A stretch of DNA of 64,000 bases from Rhineura floridana (GCF_030035675.1 NC_084482.1:230137943-230201942); one strand, 5' to 3'. Positions 43,096 through 53,931 are shown, counted from the stretch's first letter. The notes: generated by a model not told the origin, from the sequence alone. A program made the numbers and translations.

Positions 43096-45720
43096 GGTGG
43101 GTTTTTTGGGTAGTTTTCTGGTGGTTTTAAGGGTGGGTGGCCTGCCTGAGTTGTGGAAGCCAGTGTCAGGGGCATGTGTCAATCAGAGGGGAGTGATGGG
43201 GGAGGGGGGAGGCCAATATAGGCAGATGCTGGAGGAGTGCTAAGGGCAGGCCACGTCAGGTAAGAGGAACTAAGGAGAGATGCGTAATATCTGTCCCCTT
43301 TTCCGGGCCTGTCCAGAGCCGAAAGATAGCTGGGGGATGCTTGACTCCATACTCTGGCCTTCGACTGCTGCTGTGCAATGCCAGGTCTGTTGCCCAAAAA
43401 ACAACCCTCATCCATGATACGATATTGGATGAGGGCGCAGACCTGGCATGTATTATGGAAACCTGATTACAGGCTGAAACGCGTTGGGCTTCTTTGAAAA
43501 ATATTCTGCAATAAAACCAGTTTGGGCTTCCTTGAAAAAAATCTCGCAATAAAACCAGTTTTCTATAAAATACTTCAGCGTTCTGGTCTTTGACCCCCTT
43601 TTTTCTACATATCGAATTGGATGCTCACCACTCTTTATCTGCTCCTCTCTGTGAGACCAAGGTTGTTGACTGCATGTGCTGGAGGTTGGGCCCAAAGGGC
43701 AGTCTAGGGATTCTGCTGTCATACTGTCCACCCCGCTGCACAAGACTCCCTGGCTGAGGTGCTGGAGGTGGTCTCGGATGTGCATGCACAGTCCCCAAAC
43801 TTGTTGGTATTGGGAGACTTCAATGTACATTCGGAGGTCATCCTCACAGGGGCGCCTCAGGACTTCATGGAAGCCATGGCTTCCTGGGAGCTGCACCTGA
43901 GTCCAACAGGGCCCACCCATGTAGCTGGTCATGCACTCGACCTTGTGTTTGTCCTGGGAGAGGAGGGGAGTGATCTGGAAATTGGGGGTACATCCATCAC
44001 CCCCTTGTCATGGTCAGATCACTACTTGTTCAGGGTGGACTTCTTGGTGTCACAAACCCTCCGTGGGGGTGGAGGACCCATTAGGATGGTCCTCCCCAGA
44101 CTTCTGATGGATCCAGATGGGTTCTTGAATGCTCTTGGGGATTCTCTGGGGCATGTGCATGGCCACTCGTTTGGGACTCTGGTGGAGGGGTGGAATGCTA
44201 CAATCACTGGAGCATTAGACCGGGTGGCTCTGAAACGCCCTCTCCCCCTGAATAGAGCTCAGACGGCACCATGTTATACTCCACGGTTGCAAACTCTGAG
44301 GCAGCAGGTGAGATGGCTAGAGTGCCGGTGGCGGAAATCTTGCTCTGATGATGATCAGACATGGGTTAGAGCAGCTGCAACAGCCTACCATGTGGCGATA
44401 AGGGCAGCAAGAAAGGATTTTTAGGCTGCCTGTACTGCGTCCACAGAGTGCTGTCCCAGGAGGCTCTTCCAAGTGGTCCGGAGTTGCCCCGGAACCAACG
44501 GAACATGTTAAGATCTCCTGTGATGAGTTTGCAAAGCACTTTACAGATAAAATTGATCATATTCAGAGTGTTATTCCATGCGTTGTGGACACAGTGAGCG
44601 AGCCGGAGGTGGCCAGTGGTGCTCTGGTGGTGTGGGATCAGTTCCAGCTTCTTCCTTCTGATGAAGTGGACAAGGTGCTTTCAACCTTAAAGCCAACCAC
44701 TTGCTTACTCGACCCTTGAACATCGTGGCTCATTATGAGCTGCAAGGATAGACTGGGCGAGGGGATCGAGGCAGTGGTAAATATGTCCCTGGAAGAGGGA
44801 GTTATGCCATCAGCCCTCAAGGAGGCAGTAATAAAACCAATTCTAAAGAAGCCCTCCTTGGATCCCCAAGATCTGAACAACTTTCACCCAGTCTCAAATC
44901 TGCCATTCCTGGCAAGGCGGTTGAGCGGGTGGTGGCGAAGCAGTTGCAAGTGCATTTGGAGGAAGTGGATTATCTGGATCCATTTCAATCAGGCTTCAGC
45001 CCTGGACATGGGACTCAAATGGCCTTGGTCGCCTTGGTAGATGATATGAGGACAGCGCTGGATAGGGGCGAATGCACCTTCCTTGTCCTCCTGGATCTCT
45101 CAACGGCTTTCAATACTGTTGACCACGTTATCCTTCTGGACCACCTGGACAGGTTAGGCATAGGGGACACTGTATTGCAGTAGTTCCGTTCCTTCCTCTT
45201 TGGTAGGTACCAGACAGTGGAATTGGTGGATGAGGTTTCAGACCCTTGGCCTCTCACTTGTGGGGTGCCACAGGGCTCCATCCTCTCCCCGATGCTGTTC
45301 AACATCTATATAAAGCTGCTGGGGGCTATCATCAGGAGATTTGGGCTGCAGTGTCACCAGTATGCGGATGACACACAGCTCTATCAGTCATTCAAATCTT
45401 CACCGAGGTTGGCTGTAGAAACCGTGTCGAAGTGCCTGGAGTCGGTGAGTGGCTGGATGGGAAGGAATAAGCTGAAACTGAACTCTGACAAAACTGAGGT
45501 ACTGTTTGTGGGAGACAAGGGAAGGTTGGGGGATGTGGACCTGGTGCTCATTGGGGTACAATTGCCCCTGAAAGACAAGGTCCGCAGCCTGGGGGTCATT
45601 CTTGACTCCCAGCTGTCCATGGAGGCTCAGGTCTCGGCTGTGAGCCAGGCGGTGCTGTATCAACTCCATCTGATACGGAGGCTGTGCCTCTACCTTCCCA
45701 ACCATCTGCCATTTTAATGT
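43096..45720 (+). mobile_element. L2 LINE, endonuclease plus RT
   Basis: Endonuclease start (LLLCNARSVAQKTTLIHD near 43.37 kb), then after an insertion LLVLGDFNVHSE, NWTGPTHVAGHALDLVF-like and LSWSDHYLFRVDF (43.8-44.0 kb), the linker (RRLFQVVRS; LPSDEVDKVLSTLK), RT pieces with YLDPFQSGFSPGHGTQMAL, DLSTAFNTVDHVILLDHL, GVPQGSILSPMLFNIYIKLL and the catalytic YADDTQLYQSF (45.36 kb). About five stops or frameshifts. The C-terminus is cut at 45.72 kb and a short L2-type tail follows. Confidence 0.88.
43459..43665 (+). repeat. Insertion with two 38-bp tandem units
   Basis: Begins CAGGCTGAAACGCGTTGGGC. Two units at 43486-43523 and 43524-43561 share GGGCTTC(T/C)TTG, then CAATAAAACCAGTTT. Each unit has an AATAAA. 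It interrupts the L2 endonuclease. Family unknown. Confidence 0.55.
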
Positions 45721-45800
45721 TTTTAATTGTGGTAAACCACCCAGGGAGCATTGGCTATGGGGAGGTATATAAATGCAATAAATAAATAAATAAATTGGCC
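45721..45800 (+). repeat. L2-type 3' tail
   Basis: AATGTTTTTAATTGTGGTAA, CACCCAGGGAGC and (AAAT)n-like tail AATAAATAAATAAATAAAT. Confidence 0.55.
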
Positions 45801-46423
45801 ATAACAGCAACCACAACTACATTGGACGTAACGGCAAAGATGTGTCACATACCCAAATACTCACACCATCACCCAAAGTGAACACCAGCCCCAAATGAAC
45901 AAAATCGGACTCAGCTCCCACCTCCAGAGGATGTCTCAGTAATCTGGAAGGGCTCTTCATGAACCTTTACTTACTCTCAACAAGCACCATCCTGAAAGCC
46001 CCTTCCTTCTGGACAAAATAAACATTCTACTTTTCTTTGTTGCAAATTTGGGTAGAGACACACTTACTGTTGTGCCAGTTCCAGTGTGTCTACCTCTCTT
46101 TTCTCAAAATGGGGGCATATGATGCTTAATTTCTTTTTAAATTCAGCTTCAGGGAGATTTCACAACTGATTGGTAGACCAACCCCTTTCTGTTCCAGGTG
46201 CGGCCAATGGAAAAGCTTTGCTGCAGGCTCAGACAGAGATGGTGATTGGCTGCTTTGGTGTGGGATGTCCTGAAAGTTCTGAAGGAAGCAGTGGGGAAGG
46301 AAGCTGTGTCCAGCTGAGGGCAGAGTCTCTTCAATACGCAGGCAGAAACATCATTCTGGCTGCTTTTAAAATGACTCATGGGCCCACAGCCTTAGCCCCA
46401 TGTTCTTCCTCATAATCCAAATG
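45801..46423. other. Unassigned
   Basis: About 620 bp with no recognised gene or repeat. Confidence 0.3.
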
Positions 46424-46952
46424 ATAACTAGCCAGATATACTAAAGGCACTTTGCCTTTATAAACCTCTTGGACACTTTCCTTCCAAATCTGTTACAATC
46501 CCAGGTTGGCTGCTGGGGGTGGCAGCTTGGAAGGGGTGGGTCTCACCACCTCCCTCTTTATCAGACTCACAAATTTTCTTTCCTTTTTTGGCTACTTGTT
46601 GTTATGTGCTTCCAAGTCGACTACGACTTATGGCGACCCTATGAATCGGCAACCTCTAAGAGCATCTGTCATGAACCACCCTGTTCAGATCTTGTAAGTT
46701 CAGGTCTGTGGCTTCCTTTATGGAATCAATCCATCTCTTGTTTGGCCTTCCTCTTTTTCTACTTCATTCTGTTTTTCCCATAACTAGCCAAATATACTAA
46801 AGGCACTTTGCCTTTATAAACCTCTTGGGCACTCTTCTTCCGCATCTGTTTCGGTCCCAGGTTGGCTGCTGGGGGTGGTGGCTCGGAAGGGGTGGGTCTT
46901 ACCACCTCCCTCTCTATCAGACTCAAAATATTTCCTTTCTTTTTTTGGCCAC
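46424..46952. repeat. 172-bp direct repeat flanking a BovB
   Basis: Copy 1 at 46424-46595 and copy 2 at 46780-46952 both run from ATAACTAGCCA(G/A)ATATACT to TTTTTGGC(T/C)AC and agree at roughly 85-90 % by eye (TTTATAAACCTCTTGG; GTTGGCTGCTGGGGGTGG). The BovB fragment fills exactly the space between. Confidence 0.8.
46596..46779 (-). mobile_element. BovB 3' end between direct repeats
   Basis: TTGTTGTTATGTGCTTCCAA, ATGGCGACCCTATGAATCGG and TCTTGTTTGGCCTTCCTC are the inverse of a BovB 3' end, 5'-truncated. Confidence 0.82.
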
Positions 46953-47275
46953 CTATCCTATTTTTTGGCCAAATGCTGCAAGTCTGCAGCTCCCACTTTC
47001 TGCATTATTGTGGGGCTGGGTGGAGGGCAGAAATCCACAGCCATCTCCCCAGACACTGTGGATGAGCCAAGTTTCCGGGGACAGACCTGGTCCCCCTTTC
47101 TCTGCTGACTGTCTGTTGTTATTTGTGAATTGCTCTATAAATATCCAGCTATTTTAGAACAACAACTAACAGCCCTCTGACTGTGGGCTACCCCTGACCC
47201 ACCTCAATCTAGTGGCAAATTCACAGCCTTGACATGGTTTCTTCTGAGTTGTACCAATAAAGATTTTTACAACCA
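46953..47275 (+). other. Unassigned, with LTR-like signals
   Basis: Contains CTATAAATATCCAGC near 47.14 kb and CAATAAAGATTTTTAC near 47.26 kb, spaced about 120 bp as in some LTRs, but no matching second end or primer site was found. Confidence 0.25.
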
Positions 47276-47620
47276 CCCTCTGTTGTCTTGAAACAGTTTT
47301 CTTCCCTAAAACTTAATTTAACTATATGCTATGTGAAGCTTCTTTTCTCTCTCCTGAATCTCCCAACATCCAGCATCTTTCCATGTCCATGAGTTCTAGT
47401 GCCATGAGAGGTACTGAAAACTCAGCAGAGTTGGCCCCTGCCTTATTTCTGTGCATGTGTATTGTCATGGTAGGCACCACTACAGGAAAAGCCCTGCCGT
47501 GTTTGTCACCAGATGAACTACCACAGACTGTGGCACAACCAGGAGGGCCTCATCCTGAAATCTCCATTTTGTGGGGTTTGGTTATTATTATGACCCTGCA
47601 AGCAGCCACTGATATAGACA
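47276..47620 (-). mobile_element. L2/CR1 composite repeat, second copy
   Basis: Inverse of 11500-11808: CCCTCTGTTGTCTT(G)AAACAG, TTAATTTAACTATATGCTAT (CR1 part), AACATCCAGCATCTTTCCAT, then TAGGCACCACTACAGGAAAA (L2-like part) and GGCTGCTTGCAGGGTC inverted at its far end. Confidence 0.55.
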
Positions 47621-47750
47621 TGTCATCGGACAGAAGAACCACCCACCAGCAGCATCTCAGTCTTGTCTGGATTGAGCCTCAGTTTATTAGCCCTCATCAA
47701 GTCCATTGTTGCAGCCAGGCACTGGTTCAGCACACTGGAAGGGATTTTGG
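47621..47750 (-). mobile_element. L2 fragment
   Basis: CCACCAGCAGCATCTCAGTC and TGTCTGGATTGAGCCTCAGT are the inverse of the L2 stretch encoding KLNPDKTEMLLV; about 125 bp. Confidence 0.72.
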
Positions 47751-48792
47751 CTGCATCCTCTGCCTGCCTGCCTGCCTCCAAAGTAGCTGCAGGGCAGTGG
47801 TGCCCGGGAGTGGCCTTGGTGGAGCGGAGGAGCCCCCTTGGAACCTCAGCAAATGAGGAAGCACCCTGGCGATGACCAGCCTGTTGTTGGGTGAAACTCC
47901 CTGGGCGGGAGCCTCACCAGGAGATGGAGAGAAATCTGGAGGATGGGGGGATTTAATGGGGAGAGAGATATATATGAGGGGGTGAGCTGCAGGGAAAGGG
48001 TGCCCATTGGGTCTGGCCTCTTATCCAAGGGCAGCTCCATCAGGGAAGGGGATTCCACTCTGGGGGGTCTCCCCAGTCACCAGCTCCGTGCATTGGGCAG
48101 CAGGAGCTGGGAGGCGGTTCACTTGCTGTTATTTTCCCGGGGGGGGGAGCTCCTCCTTCGGTTCCCAACTTCAAACAAGATGCCTCTTTTGGAGGGCGCA
48201 GGGCCCCCCCAGCTGACTGTGATTCTCCTCTGGCAACTGGAGGAGGAGGGGGGCAGTAAAGCCCAGTGACACAGTGGGGGGATCTGACTCCTTCTTGGGG
48301 AGGGGGCTGTTCCTGAAGGTGCCCCAGGTCTCGACACGACCCCCACAATGTTCTTTTTCTAAGACACAGCAGAGGAAGGTGGAGGGGTGATGTGTGTTGA
48401 GGGTCCCCCGGGGTTGGAGAATTGATAAAGGGTCCTGGGTCGCAGTCTTGTGTGTCTGTGGGGTGGGGATGCTCTTCTCTGGTGTGCAGCAACCCCACAG
48501 CTGCCAGAGAGTTGCTCCTTACTTGCTCCAACAGCCCCCCAAGTCACTTAGCATGGAGTGGAACAACCCCCCACTCAAATACTCTTACTCTTTACAGATC
48601 GTTTATTGCATCAGGTGTTCAGGGTGGTAACATATTTATCAACATGAAATAAAAGATGAAATGCATCAGAACAAGACATGACACACACACACACCCCGCA
48701 GATCCGGGAATGGCAGAGAGATCAGAGAGAAATCTCGATTTTGCCCCTTTACTCCACAAGTGCCTGAGCAAGACATTCTTGGGACTCTCCTA
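47751..48792. other. Unassigned, upstream of MHC-type promoter
   Basis: About 1 kb of GC-rich unique sequence, including TTTATTGCAT near 48.60 kb (AATAAA on the minus strand). No exon recognised. Confidence 0.3.
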
Positions 48793-48834
48793 CCTGGCAA
48801 CCAATGACACCACCTCAGATTGGAGCCCCATTGG
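48793..48834 (+). promoter_or_regulatory. MHC class II X-Y promoter module
   Basis: CCTGGCAACCAATGACACC resembles the X box (CCTAGCAACAGATGCGTCA in HLA-DRA), bound by RFX and CREB-type factors. Downstream, CCCATTGGTTCC (ATTGG at 48830-48834) fits a Y box, bound by NF-Y. The distance from the X-box start to the end of ATTGG is 42 bp, which equals my count for HLA-DRA recalled from memory. A second ATTGG (48818-48822) lies between. No clear W/S box was fixed upstream. The ATG of the signal-peptide exon is about 127 bp downstream. Confidence 0.55.
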
Positions 48835-48960
48835 TTCCTGCCCAATCACCAGGGTGAAGAGGCAGAGTTTGGGCAGATGTTCTCCCAGGGCTGAGCGGCG
48901 TAAGTCCCACTCCATAGTCGGCTGTAGGGCAGAGGAGAGGGAGGGGGAGGGGGAGATAGG

Positions 48961-49058
48961 ATGCAGAGCTCTTCCACAGTGGACTTGGGGGTCCTCCTGG
49001 GGATCGCGGTGGTGCTGGTCTCCCCTCCAGAGGTGCAAGGGCATAGAGCAGCCTCCAG
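48961..49058 (+). pseudogene. MHC class II beta signal-peptide exon (probable)
   Basis: ATG at 48961 opens a frame MQSSSTVDLGVLLGIAVVLV then SPPEVQG and HRAAS, with a hydrophobic core LGVLLGIAVVLV and a plausible signal-peptidase site after VQG. It ends at a donor CCAG|GTGAGC (49059-49060). Length of about 98 bp is typical for class II beta exon 1, and an X-Y motif lies at the expected distance upstream. The frame itself is unbroken, but no beta-1 exon follows, so I class it with the pseudogene. The link to the beta-2 exon 10 kb downstream is inferred from strand and order. Confidence 0.55.
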
Positions 49059-49309
49059 GTGAGCAGAGATCCCCCCAAACATCAGTGGGGCAGCAGCAAA
49101 GGGGGATTCTGCTGGGGTGAGAAGGGGAAAAATGGGAGCAGCATCCTCCCCCCAGTCAGAAATAGTAGCTCAGGCTTTTCTGGGGTGGGAAGGAGAGTTA
49201 TTTGTTTGCTCATTTATAGCAATTAATTTATATCTTTGTGTTCAGGATATAAATCCTTCCAAAGCAGCTTTCAAGTAATCCCCAATGTTACCCTATTAAA
49301 AAAAACCCA
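49059..49309 (+). other. Probable first intron of MHC class II remnant
   Basis: Unique sequence from the donor to the copia insertion site; no exon found. Confidence 0.4.
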
Positions 49310-49314
49310 GGAAC

Positions 49315-52300
49315 TGTTGATCAGTAATGCAGGCTATGAGACACACAGACAGGATGAGAGAAGGAAACCTGAAGCAAAAGAGTTAATAAGAGCAGAACAG
49401 AGTGCCAGGTTTGTCAAGGTCAGCAGCTGGTTGACAAGGGCAACCGGGTAGATAAGAAGAGAACTCACAGAAGCTCAGGTGTGGGGGAATGTCGTTTGTG
49501 TTTAATGCTTTTTGTCAGTAAAGACTCTTACAAGATACTTGCCTGGCCTGGCTTATTTTACTGGATCTATCCGGCACCAGAATTTCTTACTTGTACGATA
49601 TCTATACGCATGCACCGACAGGGGTTATGGGCCCAGCTTATCATACAAAGTAACGGGTTCAAGTGTCGTTTACGTGACTTTGCTGTGGAGAAAAGAAAGT
49701 GCAAGAGGCAAGTAAAGAGTGGACAACATGGCTGTAAACCTGTCATCTGGGATGCCGATGGAGAGACTGAAGGCTGTAAACTACTCCAGCTGGAAATGGA
49801 GAATGAGAGCAGTTCTGATTAAAGAAGATTTGAATGATGTTGTAGAAAACCCCCTTCCGGCAGCTCCTTCAGCAGCGTGGACGAAGAAAGACGAGAAAGC
49901 GAAGGCTTTTATTACTCTGGGGCTGTCTGATTCTCAACTGTTGCTGGTGAGTAATGAGCCGACAGCTAATCAAATGTGGGAGAAGCTAAGAGCCGCTCAT
50001 GTGCAGCAAACCGCAGGGAGCCGGCTGTGTTTAGCGCGGAAGCTTTATCAGATGCGTTTTACAGATGAAGTGACTATGACAGAGCATCTGGCTGAATTTC
50101 GTAGATTATTTGCTGAACTTCAAGATAGAGGAGTACATCATAGTGACATTCAGATGGTCTATATACTGTTATCTTCATTTGATCAAAAATGGGATGTACT
50201 GGTCTCTAGTTTGGAGACTTTACCAGACGGAACTTTATCTCTGGACTTTGTAGAGCAGAAACTTCAACAAGAATGGAATAGGAGACAAGAGAGTAAGAGG
50301 ACTGAGATAAAAGAGACTGAGGCTGTACAACAACAACAATATCAAAGAAACAGGCAAGAGAATAAAATATGTTATTTTTGTGGGTCCCGGGGACATATAC
50401 AGAGACATTGTTTAAGTAAGAAGAGAAATAACAGGGACTTTGGACATCGGAAACCAAGCGTGAACTTTATTGCTAAGGTGGATAATAAACTAATTAACTC
50501 TAAATGGCTTCTGGACAGCGGAGCGTCTAATTGCCTGATCACAGACTAGTTTATTTTACACATCAAAGCCAGTGCAAGAGAAGATCTACCTGGCTGACGG
50601 ATCAACTCAGAATGCAATTGCAAGAGGCACGATCAGGTTAAGTAATTTGGGAACTATATTGACAGATGTGTTATTAGTTTCTGGTTTAAAATATAACATA
50701 CTATCGGTGAGAAAACTAGCTCAAATAGGTTGTAAAATTACATTTGAAGGGAATAGATGTTTTGTGAGAAAAGATGGTGAAATCTGTATGCAAGGGAAAT
50801 TACAGAACCAAATGTATATGGTAGAGAGCAAGCTTGATGAACCCACATGTGCCTGGATAGGAGTAAATAAAAACATACATGAGAACTGTATACATGAATG
50901 GCACAGAAAATTAGGGCACGCACATTTTGAGAAAGTGAAAAATACCCCAAAGCATAGTCAAGATTTGGAACTAACACATTGTGAGCATGTGGATGAATGT
51001 GAGGTATGCTATAAAACAAAAATGACAGTGACTCCAATTAATCAGAGCATAGAAAGTACTATAGAAAGTACGCCCTGAGAGCGTATTGCTATAGGGCGGT
51101 CTAAAAATGTAATAAAATAAATAAAATAAATAAATAAATAAATACTACCACGAAACCTTATCAGCTGATACATGTGGATTTGGCTGGACCTTTCCAGTGT
51201 TCAAAAGGTGGGGCAAGATTTTATTTAGTGATTGTAGATGATTTTTCCAGATTTACACATGTATTCTTATTGAAAAAAGAAAAGTGAAGCAGAAGATAAA
51301 TTAAAGGCATTTATACAGAGGACAGAGACACAATATGGGGTTGTTATCAAAAATATCAAATCAGATCAAGGAGGAGAATTCACCAGTAATTCGTTTAAAA
51401 CATATTTGGAAAAGAAGGGAATAATACAAAGTCTCACTGCTCCCTTCAGCCCATTTTCTAATGGGACTGCAGAGAGGAGGAACCGGTCGCTGCAAGATTC
51501 AATGAGAGCCATGCTGGCTGATGCAGACATGAATAACACCTATTTGGGGGAATGTATTCTGTACACTGCTTACATTCAGAACCGCCTTCTGCACAGAATA
51601 ATAGGCATGTCTCCATATGAGAAATTGACAGGAAGAAAACCCAGGGTAAAACACATAGAGCGTTTTGGAGCAAAATGCTGGGTGCATGTTTCAAAGCAGA
51701 AAAGACATGGTAAATTAGCCCCAAGAGCTCAGGCAGGTCGCATTTTGGGATTTCAGAATTCATATTATAGAATTTGGTTGCCTGAGAAACAACAATTAGT
51801 GTTAAGTAGAAGCATAAAGGTGATAGATAAACCTTGGAAAGACAGTCAAACAGTAATACTTGATGATGAAAGCAAGCAGGAAGCAGCAGATGTTCCTTTT
51901 GGGCATCAAATACCATTAAGAACCGCATTGACTGACTTAATTCAAAGTGGCAAACGTACTGTGAAAAGACTGAGGAGTGAAGACATGGCAATGCAAGATA
52001 AAGAGGCGCCAGGTACAAGTGCAGGAACAAGTGCAGACACAGGTGCAGGGCCAAGTAAAATTGAGAGTGAGGAAGAAATGGAAATAGATACTGTTAGACG
52101 GTCAGAAAGAAAAATGAAAGGAAAACCACCTCATAGATTTACATTTAACGTTACACAAAAGAATGATGAGACAGATGAATATCCTGTAGAATGGGAAAAA
52201 GAAGGTCCAATAGACAAAGAAACAATGGATCTCATGTGGAAATACTGTATTGAAGAATGAAATATAAATGAGTGTTATCAAATAAAAGTGAACAAAATGC

Positions 52301-52764
52301 TGTATAACATGTATGAATAAAGAAACAAAACTGAAATGGAAATAGAGACTGTAAAGAGAAACAAAATAATGTGTATATATATGTGTATTGAACTTGTAAT
52401 GTATGACTGTAAAATAAGATAAATGTAGTTTTGTGATCTGTGAGTCTCAGGTGGGGGCTGTTGATCAGTAATGCAGGCTATGAGACACACAGACAGGGTG
52501 AGAGAAGGAAACCTGAAACAGAAGAGTTAACAAGAGCAGAACAGAGTGCCAGGTTTGTCAAGGTCAGCAGCTGGTTGACAAGGGCAACGGGGTAGATAAG
52601 AAGAGAACTCACAGAAGCTCAGGTGTGGGGGAAAGTCGTTTGTGTTTAATGCTTTTTGTCAGTAAAGACTCTTACAAGATACTTGCCTGGCCTGGCTTAT
52701 TTTACTGGATCTATCCGGCACCAGAATTTCTTACTTGTACGATATCTATACGCACGCACTGACA
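49315..52764 (+). mobile_element. Ty1/copia element with both LTRs
   Basis: Two 306-bp LTRs (49315-49620 and 52459-52764) starting TGTTGATCAG and ending GACA differ at about eight positions by eye (about 2.6 %). GGAAC flanks both sides (49310-49314 and 52765-52769). GGGGTTATGGGCCCAGC directly after the 5' LTR matches the initiator-Met tRNA anticodon stem. Parts in order: gag (from about 49.73 kb, with a CCHC knuckle near 50.38 kb), protease (LLDSGAS), a pre-integrase HRKLGH motif, and integrase core (HVDLAGP, DQGGEF). No RT or RNase H part was recognised. A short A-rich-tailed repeat (about 51.07-51.15 kb) sits inside. Coding frame broken about three times; fairly young for this window. Confidence 0.9.
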
Positions 52765-52769
52765 GGAAC

Positions 52770-52865
52770 CTCCCCCAGGACAGGACAGAGAAGGGCAGAG
52801 CAATCCGCAAATTAGTCAGACAGAGATTTTCAGCTTTAAAAATAAGAAATAACTACTTTATTTAA
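52770..52865 (-). mobile_element. Copia-type LTR fragment joined to BovB
   Basis: Inverse of the LTR stretch at 41967-42060 (TAAAAATAAGAAATAACTAC, CTTTATTTAACC). Its join to BovB is the same as at 41966/41967. Fossil fragment. Confidence 0.65.
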
Positions 52866-53166
52866 CCATGGACTGCAAAAAAGACAAATAATTGGGTGTT
52901 AGATCAAATTAAACCAGAACTGTCACTAGAAGCTAAAACGATGAAACTTAGGTTATCATACTTTGGACATATCATAAGAAGACACGATTCACTAGAAAAG
53001 ACAATAATGCTGGGGAAAGCAGAAGGGAGTAGAAAAAGAGGAAGGCCAAATGAGAGATGGATTGATCCCATAAACGAAGCCACAGACCTGACCTTACCAG
53101 ATCTGAACAGGGTGGTTCATGACAGATGCTCTTGGAGGTCGCTGATTCATAGGGTCACCATAAGTT
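52866..53166 (+). mobile_element. BovB 3' part
   Basis: Frame NNWVLDQIKPELSLEAKTMK, SYFGHIIRRHDSLEKTIMLG, RPNERWIDPINEATDLTLPD and VVHDRCSWRSLIHRV, closing CACCATAAGTT, then GAGAGAAGGTGAGAG at 53167 as at 25414 and 36494. Confidence 0.85.
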
Positions 53167-53349
53167 GAGAGAAGGTGAGAGAAACCCAGCAGAACCAGCT
53201 TCTGGATTTTCAAGCGCCATCCTGTGCCACTGCAGTCCAGAGCCCTGAGAAGGAGCTGCTTTGCTGCCAGGTGTGCAGACTCAGGCATTACCGTCCTTGT
53301 CCTAGAGGTCCACTGAGCACGTGTAAACCTGCAAAGCTGAGCTTTGTCA
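53167..53349 (+). other. Common tail (about 30 bp) then unassigned
   Basis: The first 30 bp or so repeats the tail seen after BovB at 25.41 and 36.49 kb; from about 53.20 kb the sequence differs from both. Confidence 0.5.
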
Positions 53350-53570
53350 CAGAGAAAGTAAGAAGGAGCCAAAGAACATCAGAAGCGCCCGGCTGCTGGA
53401 CCAGGCCAACGTTGTGACTTGTAGCCATGGGCAGCCTTTATCCTCTATGAAGTTGCCCAGACCCCGTTTAAAGCCACCCAAGTTGTTGGCCGTCACTGCC
53501 TCACATGGGAGCAAACGCCCTAGTCTAACTTTGGGCTGTATGAAGGACTTTCTTTCCGGGCTCCCCACGT
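53350..53570 (-). mobile_element. CR1 fragment
   Basis: Minus-strand frame AVTANNLGGFKRGLGNFIED and RKSFIQPKVRL resemble the CR1 C-terminal end; near the left edge CGGCTGCTGGACCAGGCCAA is the inverse of a CR1 3' UTR stretch. Confidence 0.58.
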
Positions 53571-53852
53571 GGCCTCCCCTGACCCCATGGACAAGGGGAA
53601 GCAGAGCTGGGCGACTTCAGCATACCGCTGGGACTGAGCGTCAGGGTGGAGGATGTGTGGGGCTCTGGAGGGGGCAGGTGAGCAGGGAAAGTGGCTTTAT
53701 CTCTGCAAAGGGCCTTCTCCATCCCCTCCCTCGCCTCCAAAAGTCTGCATCTTCAGAGCCAGGACAGGCCGATACTGGGGGGGGAGGTGCTTCTCCTCCA
53801 CATCAGGGGATCTCAAGGGAGCAGCAAAGTCTAACTGATGAGTGCTGGAGGC

Positions 53853-53931
<79 letters not shown>

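Noticed and set aside
46953-47275. Complete LTR
   Set aside because: A TATA-like and a poly(A)-like signal are present, but there is no second copy, primer site or clear TG/CA ends.
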